Below are positions 47,721 to 59,279 of a DNA stretch of 64,000 bases, piece after piece. The DNA lies in the NCBI GenBank assembly GCA_907163375.1, contig CAJQUW010001783.1, positions 236,184 to 300,183 on the forward strand, read 5' to 3'. The position numbers were made by a program, and so were the translations under genes. The DNA comes from Prostheceraeus crozeri (lineage: Eukaryota > Platyhelminthes > Polycladida > Euryleptidae). Within the stretch, counting starts at the first letter, position 1, and the number at the start of each line of letters is the position of its first letter. The notes below the pieces were generated by a model. The model was not told the origin of the DNA. It did no database searches and saw nothing but the letters and a program-made list of their open reading frames with translations.

Positions 47721-48689
47721 TTGTATCTTACTGCCGTTCATAACTGCTGATTCACGTGTTCCTCAATTCTATCCTTAAAACGGCTATTTTTTTGAAAGAT
47801 TGAAGGATTCGGCTAGTTGCAAGGAACCGCCTCTCTGTTAGCGCGAACAGGACCGAAGAGCCGGTCCAAACGTGTTGCTATTTTTACATGAACTTTCTAG
47901 TCTTGAATCTCATTATCATCCTGTTTTCCAGTTAGATGAATATAGAATATTGCATTTATTATTTGTTAAGTTTATGTAATAGATTGTTATTGAGTTGCAT
48001 GTTCTTCAAAGATTAAGATTTATTTGTTTACGGATTTACTTACTCTTGTACTCTTATATTTGTGTGAATATATTTTTGAACAAAATATTGTTAAAATATT
48101 GTTTCTATTAGTTGCTAAGAATGAATCATAGATTTGTAAATTTTTGTATTTTCTTCAACGATTTAGGTTTTGTGGATATATTTTTGAACTTCTATTATAT
48201 GTTAAAGATAGTTAATAGATTGGTGTGCCCTAAAATAATAGGTTTGTTTGAATCTATTTTTAGAGTGAATAGTTTTTTATTTCTGTGAATATTGTTTGTT
48301 ATTAAGGATAAATGAAAAAAATGTATTTCTTCAAAAAAATTTCTGAATATATTTTTGAACAGAATATTGATGACATATTGTTTCTATGATTTGTTAAGGA
48401 TAGCTAAAACATTATTCTGTATAATAGTCCATTTTTTCAAAGATCTAGGTTTGTCTGTGAAACTGTGAATATCTTTTTTGTAAAGGCCGTATTATGCTTG
48501 AAATTTACAGACTTGCTACATTTTGTAATAATACTAATTTTTGAAATATGTTTTGATAATATTTTCCATTGAAATGTTCTTATATAATTAATTGTCTGCA
48601 TGTAACAAGCATTTGTTTTAGATTACATGTTTTGGGTGACGATAACCGATTTGTCTATAGGTAATTTAAGCATATCTAGAAAAGAAATT

Positions 48690-48895
48690 ATATCAATATA
48701 ACGGATAAGATAACGGTATTTTCCCGTTATTCAGAAACACGATTATAACGCGAAAATAACGCGAGATTTCCTTCATATAACGGATAATTTTTATAACGGG
48801 AAATATAACGGCATTATAACGGCAAATGTAACGGGAAAATACGCGTTATATCTTGGAAATCTGCCGTTACATAATAACGGGAATTTTTTTTAGTG
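48690..48895 (-). repeat. Right terminal region of the CACTA-like element
   Basis: About ten ATAACGG/CCGTTAT motifs in mixed orientation, ending TTTTTTTTAGTG. Inverted partner of 39570-39745. Confidence 0.85.
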
Positions 48896-50713
48896 GGTGA
48901 CACTGTTCCAGGGCGATGAGAGTGATCTGTTTCACCGGCACGCCAGATTTCAGATGCACTATTGAGAAGCTACTCCATACATTATAAGAAATCTATCCAG
49001 CTGACATCATTACAACGCTTGCAACAGCAGCTATCAATGTGGAAAGTAAGTTCATTATTTATTAAAGTATTTCCTTTGCTCAATTCGCACATGTCTATGT
49101 TTTCTTTCGTTTGACATAGCATCTGACCTCATTTTCATAAGCTTCATTATACCTGATGGTTGTCATTATCTAACTGATTTATCATGCATGTTACCATTAT
49201 TGAATAATGAAGGATTTACTTTCAGATATCTACACATGTCACAGTCTGGATGATGCTTCGAATTCTAATGAAGAGTGGCGTTAGTTTTCGAAGATATCAG
49301 GACAGTTGACACTGATCTGCATATTAGTTTTCGCATCATGTTGAGGTATTCATGATTATGTTCTATGCATTCATGTAGTTCTGTTGAAAACCTATACTCT
49401 AGATTGTTCAGAAAATTTGTTTGATCAAATAATCCAAAAAACCCCAAAACTCCATAGGCCCTGTACAGTAACTAAATTTCAGCTGCCAGAAAGTGAAACA
49501 GATATAATATACAACCGAAGCTTTGACGACAGCATTGCACCTAAGCCATCAGCTTTGGTTTTAAAGTGTCTTTAAAAAAGCTGACAGAAAATGAAATCGG
49601 TCTGATTTTCTGTCAGTCTTAATTTCATGTGATGAATTCCGATTATGTAAAATAATGAACTTATTACAGAATTTCACCTATTTCTCATAGATAAAAGAGA
49701 AAATAGTTTTTGAGAATGTTTTACCTGTTGGATTGATATGTCCCTCATGCACTCTGAGAATAGCTCTCTGAATAAAGACTAACGCAGCAAAACTGTGACT
49801 GGAAATCGTGTCAACTTAAACAAATCAAAATGTTATAAATTTAATTTTGTCAATAAAGTTGCATTACATGGCAGCCATATGTATTGAAAGCACAATGAAA
49901 TCAGCTGAGGCTGATTACCGAACATCTTAAACGCAAAGAATCACCACTGCAAAAGCATTTGTGTCTCAGCTCTGCCGAATAAATAAATATAGCATCAGAG
50001 TGGATTTTGTTGCTGAAGATAATGTGATCTGATGTGTCTGCATTTTGGAGAATCAAAATAGTGATTATACATCTCCCATCTCACTCTAAACAACTGAAAA
50101 TCTCACGAGCTATCAACATCTAACATTTTGATCATTGATGTTCAATTTACTCTGAACTAATCTTGCCTAACACATTTTTTCATTTGACGAGGCAGTATTT
50201 CTGATATGACTACGATATCATTATCAGCGAAATATGACGGGACTTTTGGGAAATAAAGTTTCTGTCAGAAGAATTTTCCAAATTTAGACATACATGTATG
50301 AAAATCAGCAAAATGCTGCTTCAAGATAATAGCAAAATGCTACAAGTATTTGCCCACGTGCATCGAATCCCTCTGCACAAAATTGGTTAATATTGTTTCA
50401 TTACATTTTACGACTTTACATAATCTAAAAATCTCGAAGTCGTGTTTGAAAGAAATTTGTCAGTAATGCAAGGATGTGCTGAAGCAAGTTTAGTCCTTCA
50501 CTCTAAGCGGATTTGGTACCTGTTCTTATTCTGATAAATCATTTTGTTAAACATTCATGAATATTGAGTATGATTTTGATAGCGTTCATAGGGAGGTAAT
50601 TTTTCCCTTTTAAATGAAATGAATTCGATCACTTAGAGACTTTTGCCGCTTTCCTTCAAATGTACCCATTTCCATGCCAGAAAAATGCTAAATTGAATAT
50701 GTAATTGACTTAC
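48896..50713. other. Intron of the Harbinger transposase, distal part
   Basis: There is no recognisable gene. Short frames at 49265-49447 (minus) and 49384-49575 (plus) are probably chance. The intron boundary is the GTAAGT donor whose first base is at 50713 (minus strand). Confidence 0.45.
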
Positions 50714-51555
50714 TTGTCGACTCTTGCTGAGTTCAGTATTATATTTCATTTCCGGGTAAGAAGTGCTACCTCTGTACGGTGTCATTAGGTACGTCTTTAA
50801 TGGATATGCGGAATCCCCTAACACAAATCGACCATTCATCTCTAAGTCACCACTTTCCAATTTATCAAATATTGGGGAATTCGTAAACAGCGGGCGTCAT
50901 GAGATTTTCCCGGCATCCGACAAACACATCGATAAATTTAAAGTCAGAGTCAACAATTGCCTGCAGTTTTACACTGTGATATCTGTTCCGATTGTAAAAT
51001 GAGTCGGGATTATCTTTCGGGGCAACTATTGGGGCAATCAATTGCGCCCAGGACATTTGGAAAAGTGGAGAAGTTTGTAAATTTGTTGCATATCTCTGCT
51101 GCACCATTTGCAGTTGGCCAAGTAATTTCTTGCCGACTCAGTGCAGGTACAATTACATCAATGATATTACTGACGATGTTGTGAATGGTGGCTTTACAGA
51201 GACCGAATCTTTTGGACATTTGGAGATATGTCTCATTGTTGCCAATGTAGTGCAAAAAAATAATAACTTGGTGGATCACCGGTGTAGCAGGCCTTCAGGT
51301 GGAGGCGCAATCAATCTTAGAGTCTGAAAAATTTACAAGCTCTAAGAAACTCTGCCTGGACAGCCGCAAAGCTTCCCTGAAATCTTCGTTAGAAAAATCA
51401 TTTAGTATCATATCCAGATAACCTTTACATTTAGGTACTGAACCATATTCCCTTGGAAGTTGCAAATATTCATATGCAAGGAATGCTTCCAGTTCATCAT
51501 CATCAGAAAAATCTGCTTCGTTTAACAGAGAATGAGCCATGTTCAAACTAAGCAA
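50714..51555 (-). pseudogene. HARBI1-like transposase, N-terminal exon, damaged
   Basis: Starts MLSLNMAHSLLNEADFSDDD (a second ATG at 51540 is equally likely). It contains LRLSRQSFLELVNF, then IHQVIIFLHYIGNNETYLQM and a helix-turn-helix-like FGLCKATIHNIVSNII. The first catalytic aspartate lies in VLGAIDC and the second acidic block in RFVLGDSAYPLKTYLMTPY. It ends at a GTAAGT donor (50713 downward). One in-frame TGA (51295-51297) and about three frame changes (near 51050-51080, 50910 and 50860) show it is dead. The missing C-terminal block lies 17 kb away at 33382-33651 and joins in phase. Confidence 0.88.
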
Positions 51556-51601
51556 TCAATTCTGAAAGAAAACCACGTGAAAACGAGTAAAGTAGCATCA
51601 G

Positions 51602-51794
51602 TCCGAAAATTTAAATTTGGCGGTTGCTGCGTTTCTAAGTAACGGTGATATTCTACCCTATTCTACCGGCAGAATAAATCGGCAGAATTTTCAGTCGGTT
51701 TCGGTGTTATACTGTCGTTCAAAAAGTATTTACCGGCAGAACATTAAATCGGTTTAATATTCACCCGGCAGAATTTTAGTTAATGAACAGCCCC
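51602..51794 (-). repeat. Right TIR of the Harbinger element
   Basis: Inverted match to 26093-26251. The outer end reads inward GGGGCTGTTCATTAACTAAA, then AATATTAAACCGATTTAATG and ACCGAAACCGACTGAAAATT. Followed by ATT (51795-51797), which matches the triplet before the left end. It lies just upstream of the transposase ATG and probably contains its promoter. Confidence 0.9.
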
Positions 51795-52123
51795 ATTCGC
51801 ACAGTTTTCAGTTGTTAACACTGAACGCGCGCGCTTTCACTCGAAATGTGCGTCAAATTGCCAGATTTCTATGACTCGATTGCCGGGCGTGAGAGCAGGT
51901 GGTGAATGCAGCTGCGCGCTGAATCGGCACGTCAATGAAACTTGATCTAGCATTAACTGGCGCCGGAGTTGACGCTAGGCTTTCTCTATTAATACGGAAC
52001 TCATTAAGTTGCTACTACCCCTAGTAGCAACTTGCCTAGCGCTACCCCTAGGAAATGCTATATCAGATGCTAGCTTTATTTATACGGCCCCAGATCTTTT
52101 GTCTTAAACGGGAGGTTCATTCT
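51795..52123. other. Unassigned, GC-richer flank
   Basis: A short GC-richer patch with GCGCGC and CTAGTAGCAACTTGCCTAGC-type inverted motifs. No coding sequence is recognised. Confidence 0.4.
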
Positions 52124-52720
52124 TCAATTTTCCACGGTGTAAGCAAAAATATAGCTCTCCGTCAATTTAGACGATTTTTAAATACCTCATAAAATACGAG
52201 CATAAACACTATTGAAAACAAAAACAAATGTAATTGTAAACTGTGCAAGGATATTGAACCTTAATATATGTGTAGCAATAAATACATTGTGTATAATTCT
52301 GAATGTAAAATTTGTCATAAAAATTACACTGTCCAAACTTGCCGACCTTTAAAGTTACGGCATGATGAACACAGACGTAGTTTGAACTGTCAAGATCGTA
52401 AAAGTGCATTATCAGAACATAGTTTGATTGACAATGCCGATAGAATGATGAATATCGATAATTTCCAGCCTTCTGTCCTAAATAAACAAAAGAATTCGAT
52501 ACAAACTAAAATGGCCGAAGCACGCTTCATAGCGTTGAACAAGCCACAAATCAACCGCAAGCAGAGTTGTCACTGCCCAATCATTTTTATATTTAAGCCA
52601 ACTGCCTGTTTATTTACTTACCCCTTGATACTGTCCACCGTATTGAAACGCGTCGGGAAAAATAAAAAATCGTCTAAATTGAGGGAGAGCTATATTTTTG
52701 CTTACATCGTGGAAAATTGA
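52124..52720. repeat. Inverted repeat (55-bp arms) enclosing the PLE endonuclease fragment
   Basis: Arms 52124-52179 and 52666-52720 share TCAATTTTCCACG, TGTAAGCAAAAATATAGCTC and CAATTTAGACGATTTTT with two or three mismatches. This resembles a 5' inversion of the element's own 3' sequence during insertion, or the inverted terminal copies known for PLEs. Confidence 0.85.
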
Positions 52721-53017
52721 GCAAGGAAGATAATGTTTCAGTACTGAAATGTTGTATGCAACAATGCAAGGCATGGAAGAAACCTATCCAGCTGAGAAAT
52801 CAATCCAATAATTTGAGAGTCCGTACCTCGCCATATACATGTACAATGCATTTTTAACTTGCTTTAAAAAGTCAAACCAGTAGCTTAAAATATCAAGCAA
52901 GTCAAGTTATGACAATTGCAATCATCTGCAGCCAGAGAAAAAAGATGCTTAGAAAATATTCTTGGTTAGAAATTCAAAAATTGATAGAGTTTCTGGTGTA
53001 AAAGATTCAGAATTTGA
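52182..53017 (+). mobile_element. Penelope-like element 3' half with GIY-YIG endonuclease
   Basis: Translation near 52205-52260 gives a CxCxxC-type finger (NKCNCKLCKDIE). Then 52268-52600 gives KYIVYNSECKICHKNYTVQT and RPLKLRHDEHRRSL, followed by KSALSEHSL: the GIY-YIG endonuclease of PLEs. The YIG part has become YTV, so activity is doubtful. The 3' untranslated part (52855-53017) matches 5850-6017 and 8860-9027, showing that it belongs to the same family. The RT half is absent (5' truncation). Confidence 0.82.
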
Positions 53018-53330
53018 ATGTTCTCGGGAATAGCTCGATGAAAATTTGTAATTTTGATATTTCTCAAATGTGCTTACATGGCATGTTCAAAAAATGCAAG
53101 CAGCTTCTTTGGAGAATTATTTATGAAAAAATTTAAAAATGCTCTTTTTCTTGCTATTCAAATATTCTAAAATTTGAATTTTCTCGAAAATAGCTCGATG
53201 AATTTTTTTAAAATTAACATTTCCCGACAACATGGACTAAGTATGTCCAGAAGCTGTAACCAGTTTTACTGAAGAATTTTTTAGGTGATAATCGAATTCA
53301 AACCCATCGTGGACAGTTTACTTGAAGTTT
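53018..53330. repeat. Inverted partner of the 24.8-kb tandem repeat
   Basis: Two units of about 150 bp. Reverse-complemented, the segment matches 24798-25100 closely (TTTGAATTCGATTATCACCT, ATGTTGTCGGGAAATGTTAA, CATAAATAATTCTCCAAAG). It abuts the PLE 3' end without a gap. Confidence 0.88.
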
Positions 53331-56300
53331 GTTCATCCTACGTTTACACAAGACTACTGTGGAGTTCGCAAACTTTCTACTCTGAATTCTTATCAAAAAT
53401 TCTGATTATTCTTCATTTTATTTCAAGTTGATTTCATGTTGTTTGAAACTCTGTGTGCATATCAAAATACAAAATACTGTGATGTCATTTTTAAATGCAA
53501 TCAACTCAACTGTGAATGATTTCTTCTTGTTTCTTCAACTTTATAAACTGTTTCGTGTTGATATCAGCGCTATTCGATTTTATGATTAACATCTCAACTT
53601 CGACTTTTTTCAAAATTGTGTTTGCAGCAACGGATCGAATTGGATGATAATGAAAGTCTTGATTGATATGAGAGAATATATTTTACAGGAAATCAATTCT
53701 ACACAAATACAAAACACATCCGAGTTGACAGAATTGATGAAAGATGTCAAATATTTACAAAATTGAAATTGAAGAATTACAAAATGATTATTTTCAGTTC
53801 ACAAAATAATATTTTTCACCTGAAAAATGCATGTACAAAGTGTCGGAGAAATCAAGGCAATCCTGATGATTACATGATCATCCTACTCTTATTCTGTTGA
53901 GGTGCGGTGATTTCTCGGGCATTCTGCAGTTTGAAGTGAAAATCTGATACCGGAGCCTTCTTTCATGGTGGCTGACATGACTTTCGTACACCAGTGGAAT
54001 CACAGTCCGATAATTTTCACGTGTATGACCAAACAGATGAGGTGGTCACACTTCTCATGTCTAAAACTGCTTGTGACCATCTGAGGATCTGGAATAAACA
54101 AATAATTCAAATTTGCCCACACTCGGACCCGGATTCGGCTCAAAAGTTGACCGACATCTCAGCCCTGATCAAGTGAAAGTATCAAACTTCTACAACATCG
54201 CAGAAAACAATCATGGGCAGACATACTCCTCGTATTTAACACAAAACAGTTTTGCATCGTCGAATTTCATGGCAATTTCAGCCTTTATAACAATCATCTT
54301 CAAGTTTTAAGTCTTAAATTGACGAAATTTGTGTTTGTTGTATTCATTGTAGCAATACAGAGAACATTGGATTTGAAGCAATCTTTTAGGAAAAGATGGA
54401 ATTTATTATCTAAAAACTCTACATTTATGGCAACACTATTGAGAACAAGACAACAACGTGCTCGTTTCTACAGGCATCGACAGTTACGCTGTGACAAGAG
54501 CATCTTGTTGGTAAAAGTTCATCAGTTCAATGACAAAATAACCATTCACAATAAAATCAGAAATGCACTACATGCCAACTGACAATGATATCTACATTTC
54601 AACATAGAAAAGTCATCAGATTAAGAGACATGTAGCAATGCATGTGACGATGTATGTCAATACCATAGCATCACGAGTAAGATAGTCAATGAACGAATAC
54701 AACAAGAACTATGCACTATGTTGCAGTACATGTTCATCAACAGATTCAAAAGTATTCTGACTTTAATGAACTTGGCTACCGTGTAAAATCCACACAAACT
54801 GATTAAAAACCCAAAACAAGTTTGAACTGAATCCATGAATCAACACATGCAACACGTCGAACATTCCCAGCGGTGCATAAATCAAGAGGCTGCTCCAACA
54901 GATGCTCAACCCTCATGTAGCAATAACAGCTGACCGTCTCTCAACCATCTAGATGCACTGGATATGCTAGACGAATGTGTGAGCAGCAATCGTCCCGTAA
55001 TTCGAGAGAAAATGTGCAATTCTATTCCTCTCCCACTGTTTGAACACTTTCAACCCTACTAGGAGAGTGTATTGAGAGGTTGGTGGAAGATTATCACTGC
55101 ACGATTCTCTTCATTTGTCTGTTGTTCATCCACACGAATCGATGCAGTCTCAAATCCTCACCAAACTAAGAGATTCACTTTTTGATATTCGTTTTGATGG
55201 ATCACTAGCAGAGCTGGAACCGGGCCGCTTTTCTCAGCCTGGGTCGATTATAGTATCTTTTATTTGGGCACGGGTGACAAAACTTGCCGCTGTGTGCACT
55301 TTGCCATCCTTCATGAAAATATCTATTACGTTACTTGAGTGTAATCGTGTTAAGAATCATTCTAAATAACTAATCATTGATAGCATGATTACATGCTGCA
55401 GGGGCTGCAAGTTTATGCCATCTGTTAGTTAATTGGTTGCTACTGATCAGCAGGATGAATTGTTCAACTTGTAATAGTAAATTTTCATTTGTTTTGAAAT
55501 TATGAGCATGTACAACGCTCTTGTCTATCGTGTTTAATTTCTATCTATCGCTCGCCTTGTGCAGTTCGTCTGAATTGGTTATATCCCTTGACGACTCAGG
55601 CGAATGTTTAGATGCTCAATAAACTCCTTTTACCGAAATTCCACAGAACTGTCATTTGCTTATCGTTATGAACTGTCTTTTAGCTGCAAAGTCCCTCACG
55701 ATTCTTCAAGCTGGCTTCTGCGCGCCGCATCTTACATGAGGAGCTTCCCTTCATGAGGGAAGAACTGTATCACTTGACTTGAATGTGCGCTATCAGATAA
55801 TTGACAAATTCATGCGCTCCCTGACTCCTGTATTCTCAACTTATTCGTGCTATACCGAGACTTGTGTAATCTTCTTGTTGAAAGAATTGTGTTGATAAAC
55901 AATCACATAAAATTGAAACAGAGGATTTAGACGATGAAGGGAATGAAATGTTTTTAATTTCAGACATGAAAGATCTCTGCCCTGGGGCTTGGTGATTTTT
56001 TCAGGCCCAATCCCGGCCGGGCCCGCTTCCAGCTGTGGTCACATGGGATCGAGACATCTTTGTTAGGACTGCTACAAATTATTCAAGAGAAGCAGTTTTC
56101 CGTGACAAATGCATTCTACAGCCTCATCAAAATTATACAAATTTGAAAGCGAAAAACGTCATATTTCATTAGCCTCGTTTGTTTTCTTGGATGAAATACA
56201 ACAAGTGATGTGATATGATGATACAATCGCTTCTAGCAGGAAATGCAGTTCTACAGTTCTATGACACAATGAAACGGGTGCAAACTTTGCAATCTCACTG

Positions 56301-58321
56301 ATACAATCGATATGAATGCGTGTGCGAACATTTTAAAGTGCAGATAAAGTGCATAATAAAAGATAAAATAAGAAATGAGCAAAGACAAAACTGTTCCACA
56401 ATGTAAGATAAAATAGAGCTGGTAGGTATATTTACAAATAATATAAATGAAAGGAAAAGATGTAACATTTAAAAATTACATAAGTAGTCAATTAAGAAAT
56501 GTAGCAGATCACATCACTTGTTGTATTTTATGGAAGAGAAAAAAGCGAGGCCAATGAAAATATGACGTTCTTCGTTTACAAATTTATATGGTTAATTGCG
56601 CCTTAACGAAGAAATTACTCATCAAAATTGTTAAGTTATCCATCATGACTATTGATAATTGCTGTAGCGCTTTCTCTATTCCGTCAATTCATTTTGAAAC
56701 ATGGAGACGAATTCGCTGTCTCAGAGTTTGAAATGATGCAATGATGTTTGCATTTATAGATTATCAAGTCAGCAAAATATACTGAATCAACGAATTGACA
56801 TTTCAATTGAGTTTTGTAAAGTTGCACTACAAGTTTGAATCCTTTCTATTTTCATGCTCTAATTGACAAAAATTCAGGATATTGTGTACTACTGTCTGCT
56901 ATCACCAAACAGTAGTACCCGAGCATTGTTCGTTTAAAAGTTCAGAGATCTGAAATTCATTTCTCATGCATGTACTCGTATATAACGCAACTCTTTCCAT
57001 CCAACAGTCGGATGTATAGATAACTGCAATGACCAGAATCAATCAACATCTAAATTTTTGAAGAGCAAGTCAACTCTACGTTTATCTCCACGGCGTTTTC
57101 GTGTTAACAAAATTCATTCTTTCAGACTTCTAGTCATTTAAGGCTATCTGCAGAATTTCATATTTGGAAGTTCTAAATTCCGGTCAATCAGCAGCTCTGA
57201 TGTCATATTAAAAGAGTAATGAATTTCTGAAGTTCTTCTGACTTGAAAGGGAACAGTATTTCTGGGCCGCGTCTCGAATCATTTCTTTCTGCCACGGACC
57301 GATAAGATGTTCTTTAGAATGCTGCCAGCAGTCATTTTCTCTAATTTCCATGCTTCTCAATCTGGTTTGAGAATCCTTGCTTTGTTATTAGTCTTACATG
57401 GAACTTATAAATGGTCCCTAAAGGACCCACCTTGAACATGAAATGATGAAATTCTAAGAAAATTTTTTTTTGGTTTCATTCCGTTCTCTACTTTTTGTTA
57501 ATTGTCTGTCATGTTGAATTTCACATGATAAATTCATAAAGGCTTTATTCAAAGACCATACCATGTACTTGGCACATCACGAACAGAATGCACGTAATAC
57601 ACGTAGTCTACATGGATATGATGAAATTCGAAAGGTCTTTTTGCTCTTTCAATGGTTCTAAACTCGTCAGTACCGACTGATGAAAGTGCCCTCAAGAAGG
57701 CGCTGAAGTGCACCAAATGTTGGGGTTTCGGCTTCCCCTCCGTGACTTCTGAAGGATTTGCTCCGAAATACACGGAATTCACGGTACAGCATATCTTCGT
57801 GTGTGAACTTTTCTAATGGTGGTGATTCGTTTTCACTGACCTCGGTCTCTTTCCTTTGGCATTTTCAAGCTTCACAAGATCCCCAACTTTGACAGATTTT
57901 TGTAAATTTTTCATGTTTCTTCTCCGACTTCTGGCTACAAATCACCTTTATAACTGCTATTTACGATATCAAACTGGTTTGAATATATAGAAGTTGGATC
58001 TCATTAATTGTCAATCGCATTTTGTACGCGCAAGCAAGCTTCTCAAAAGATTCACCCGACTTGGCATCGTAAATAGCCATTCATTAAGGAAATTTAGTGG
58101 CTAACTAAAAAAATATCGGGAAAACTTCAAAATTTGCAAAAACATCTGTCAAAAATTTGTGATTTTGAATTCTGAATTGCTGTTCACAGTACAGGGATGA
58201 GTGATTTGGAGGAAATGAATAGACAATTAGAAAGTTTAGACCACGAAATATGTTGTAACTGTGAATGTCATGTCATTCGGAGAAGCGAAGGAGGAGGACG
58301 AATCAGAAGAGGAGGAGGACG
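53331..58321. other. Unassigned sequence
   Basis: No confirmed gene. A possible terminal exon lies at 53628-53766, listed separately. Frames at 54319-54582, 55115-55369 and 57549-57782 have no recognisable motif. Confidence 0.5.
53628..53766 (+). CDS. Possible terminal exon, unknown protein
   Basis: After a TGTTTGCAG acceptor the frame reads NGSNWMIMKVLIDMREYILQ then a polar helix-like stretch (SELTELMKDVKYLQN) to TGA at 53764-53766. Codon pattern and helix character are suggestive only. Confidence 0.2.
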
Positions 58322-58767
58322 TCAATGTTTGTAGATGGAAAGTACCGTCCTGCGACCTCCGCAGATGAGAATTCTCCCACCTGCGGTGATGGTCTTGTAC
58401 AGCTCCGGTTTCCCTGCTTCCTTCCACGTATAGATATTTCCCTCCTTGTCGGAGTACTGATCATCCTCGGTATTCATCTTCACCTCATCATCAGAGGAGG
58501 AGGTGACCTCCGCCACCTCCTTTCCTCCTCTCACGGCACCTCGGAGCTGCACGATCCTCCCGATGTCTGCGCCGCGGAATGCCGTCTTCACGGCTGCACA
58601 GAAGTCCTCGAACTGCACCCAGCCCGGACGCAGGGACGGCAGCCGACACTTGACGAATGGACGGGACCACTCGTACTTCCCGGCGAATTATCCACTCCAG
58701 GCACGGAAGCTGTCGAAGCAGTGAATTGATGGTGTCCAATAGAAAACAATCACCTTCTCTCCACCTG
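58322..58767 (-). CDS. Possible exon of an unknown gene, GC-richer than its surroundings
   Basis: On the minus strand, a TTTCCTTTCAG acceptor is followed by GEKVIVFYWTPSIHCFDSFR, one in-frame stop (TAA), then GKYEWSRPFVKCRLPSLRPG, VQFEDFCAAVKTAFRGADIG, an acidic segment (TSSSDDEVKMNTEDDQ) and ITAGGRILICGG, to a stop at 58322. Base composition is clearly richer in G and C than nearby sequence. I do not recognise the family. The stop means it is either a pseudogene or two exons. A run of GAGGAGGAC-type repeats lies just downstream. Confidence 0.4.
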
Positions 58768-59279
58768 AAAGGAAATAATAGACAAGGGGGGGGGAACGTT
58801 CGATCTTCTCTGTATCTACTTGAAGAACAAAGGAATGAAGTTGTCGATTTCAACGTTAATTCCTTTTTGCAGTCATTTTCATTCTTTTGGACGAAATCTT
58901 TCATCTTCCTGAATTATTACATGGAAATGACAACAGACAGTTGAGAAACTGTTCTTAAAATTAGAAATTGAAGCATTAACTTTTATTGATAATTTTTATT
59001 CATTCACATCGATCCAACGAGTTCAGTCATCTATATCCCTCTGCAGGTCCGTTCCCTCTTCACTTCCAAGTTGTGACACATTATAACTTGTCCATCCTCA
59101 TCTACATGGAAAAAACGCATGTCTTTCAGTCATCTATGCAAGTGGCAGGTTTGAAGAATATAAATGGCCCTCAAAGTGCATGCAAGCAGTGGAAAGAAAC
59201 ATGAAACTGTCAATTTTGCATTTCGGCTGTGATTTTATTCAAAAAATTCATTCAATCTCAAAATTCCACTGCTACTTGC
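58768..59279. other. Unassigned sequence
   Basis: Contains a run of nine G near 58787. No gene is recognised. Confidence 0.5.

Larger units (their letters stand above)
39570..48895 (+). mobile_element. 9.3-kb CACTA-like transposon with ATAACGG-rich ends
   Basis: Left end CACTAAAAAAAGTAACGGGA; the right end is the inverted partner, TAACGGGAATTTTTTTTAGTG. Both subterminal regions (39580-39745 and 48690-48885) are packed with ATAACGG/CCGTTAT in both orientations, as in CACTA elements, where such motifs bind transposase. The coding region includes a spliced upstream gene, a zinc-finger transposase-like gene, and a downstream two-exon accessory gene, all on the plus strand. The flanking triplets (GCA and GGT) do not match, so the expected 3-bp duplication is not seen. 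It sits in the intron of the Harbinger transposase. The genes carry frame changes and a stop. Confidence 0.85.
26093..51794. mobile_element. Giant composite PIF/Harbinger transposon
   Basis: The ends read GGGGCTGTTCATTAACTAAA inward from both sides and remain similar for about 160-190 bp. ATT flanks both ends (26090-26092 and 51795-51797), and 3-bp duplications are the rule for Harbinger. Inside are the two genes typical of the superfamily: a Myb/SANT-like protein (plus strand, 30.5-32.9 kb) and a HARBI1-like transposase (minus strand, exons at 51.5-50.7 and 33.65-33.38 kb), converging tail to tail. The element has been enlarged by nested insertions at 35130-38888, 39083-39266 and 39570-48895. 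Without them it is about 12 kb, still long for this superfamily, so more unrecognised insertions are likely. An alternative is that the two ends belong to different copies. Confidence 0.72.

Noticed and set aside
26093-51794. Large TIR-bounded unit as a Polinton/Maverick
   Set aside because: I see no polymerase B, integrase, ATPase or capsid-type frames inside; the genes are Myb-like and HARBI1-like, and the duplication is 3 bp rather than 6.
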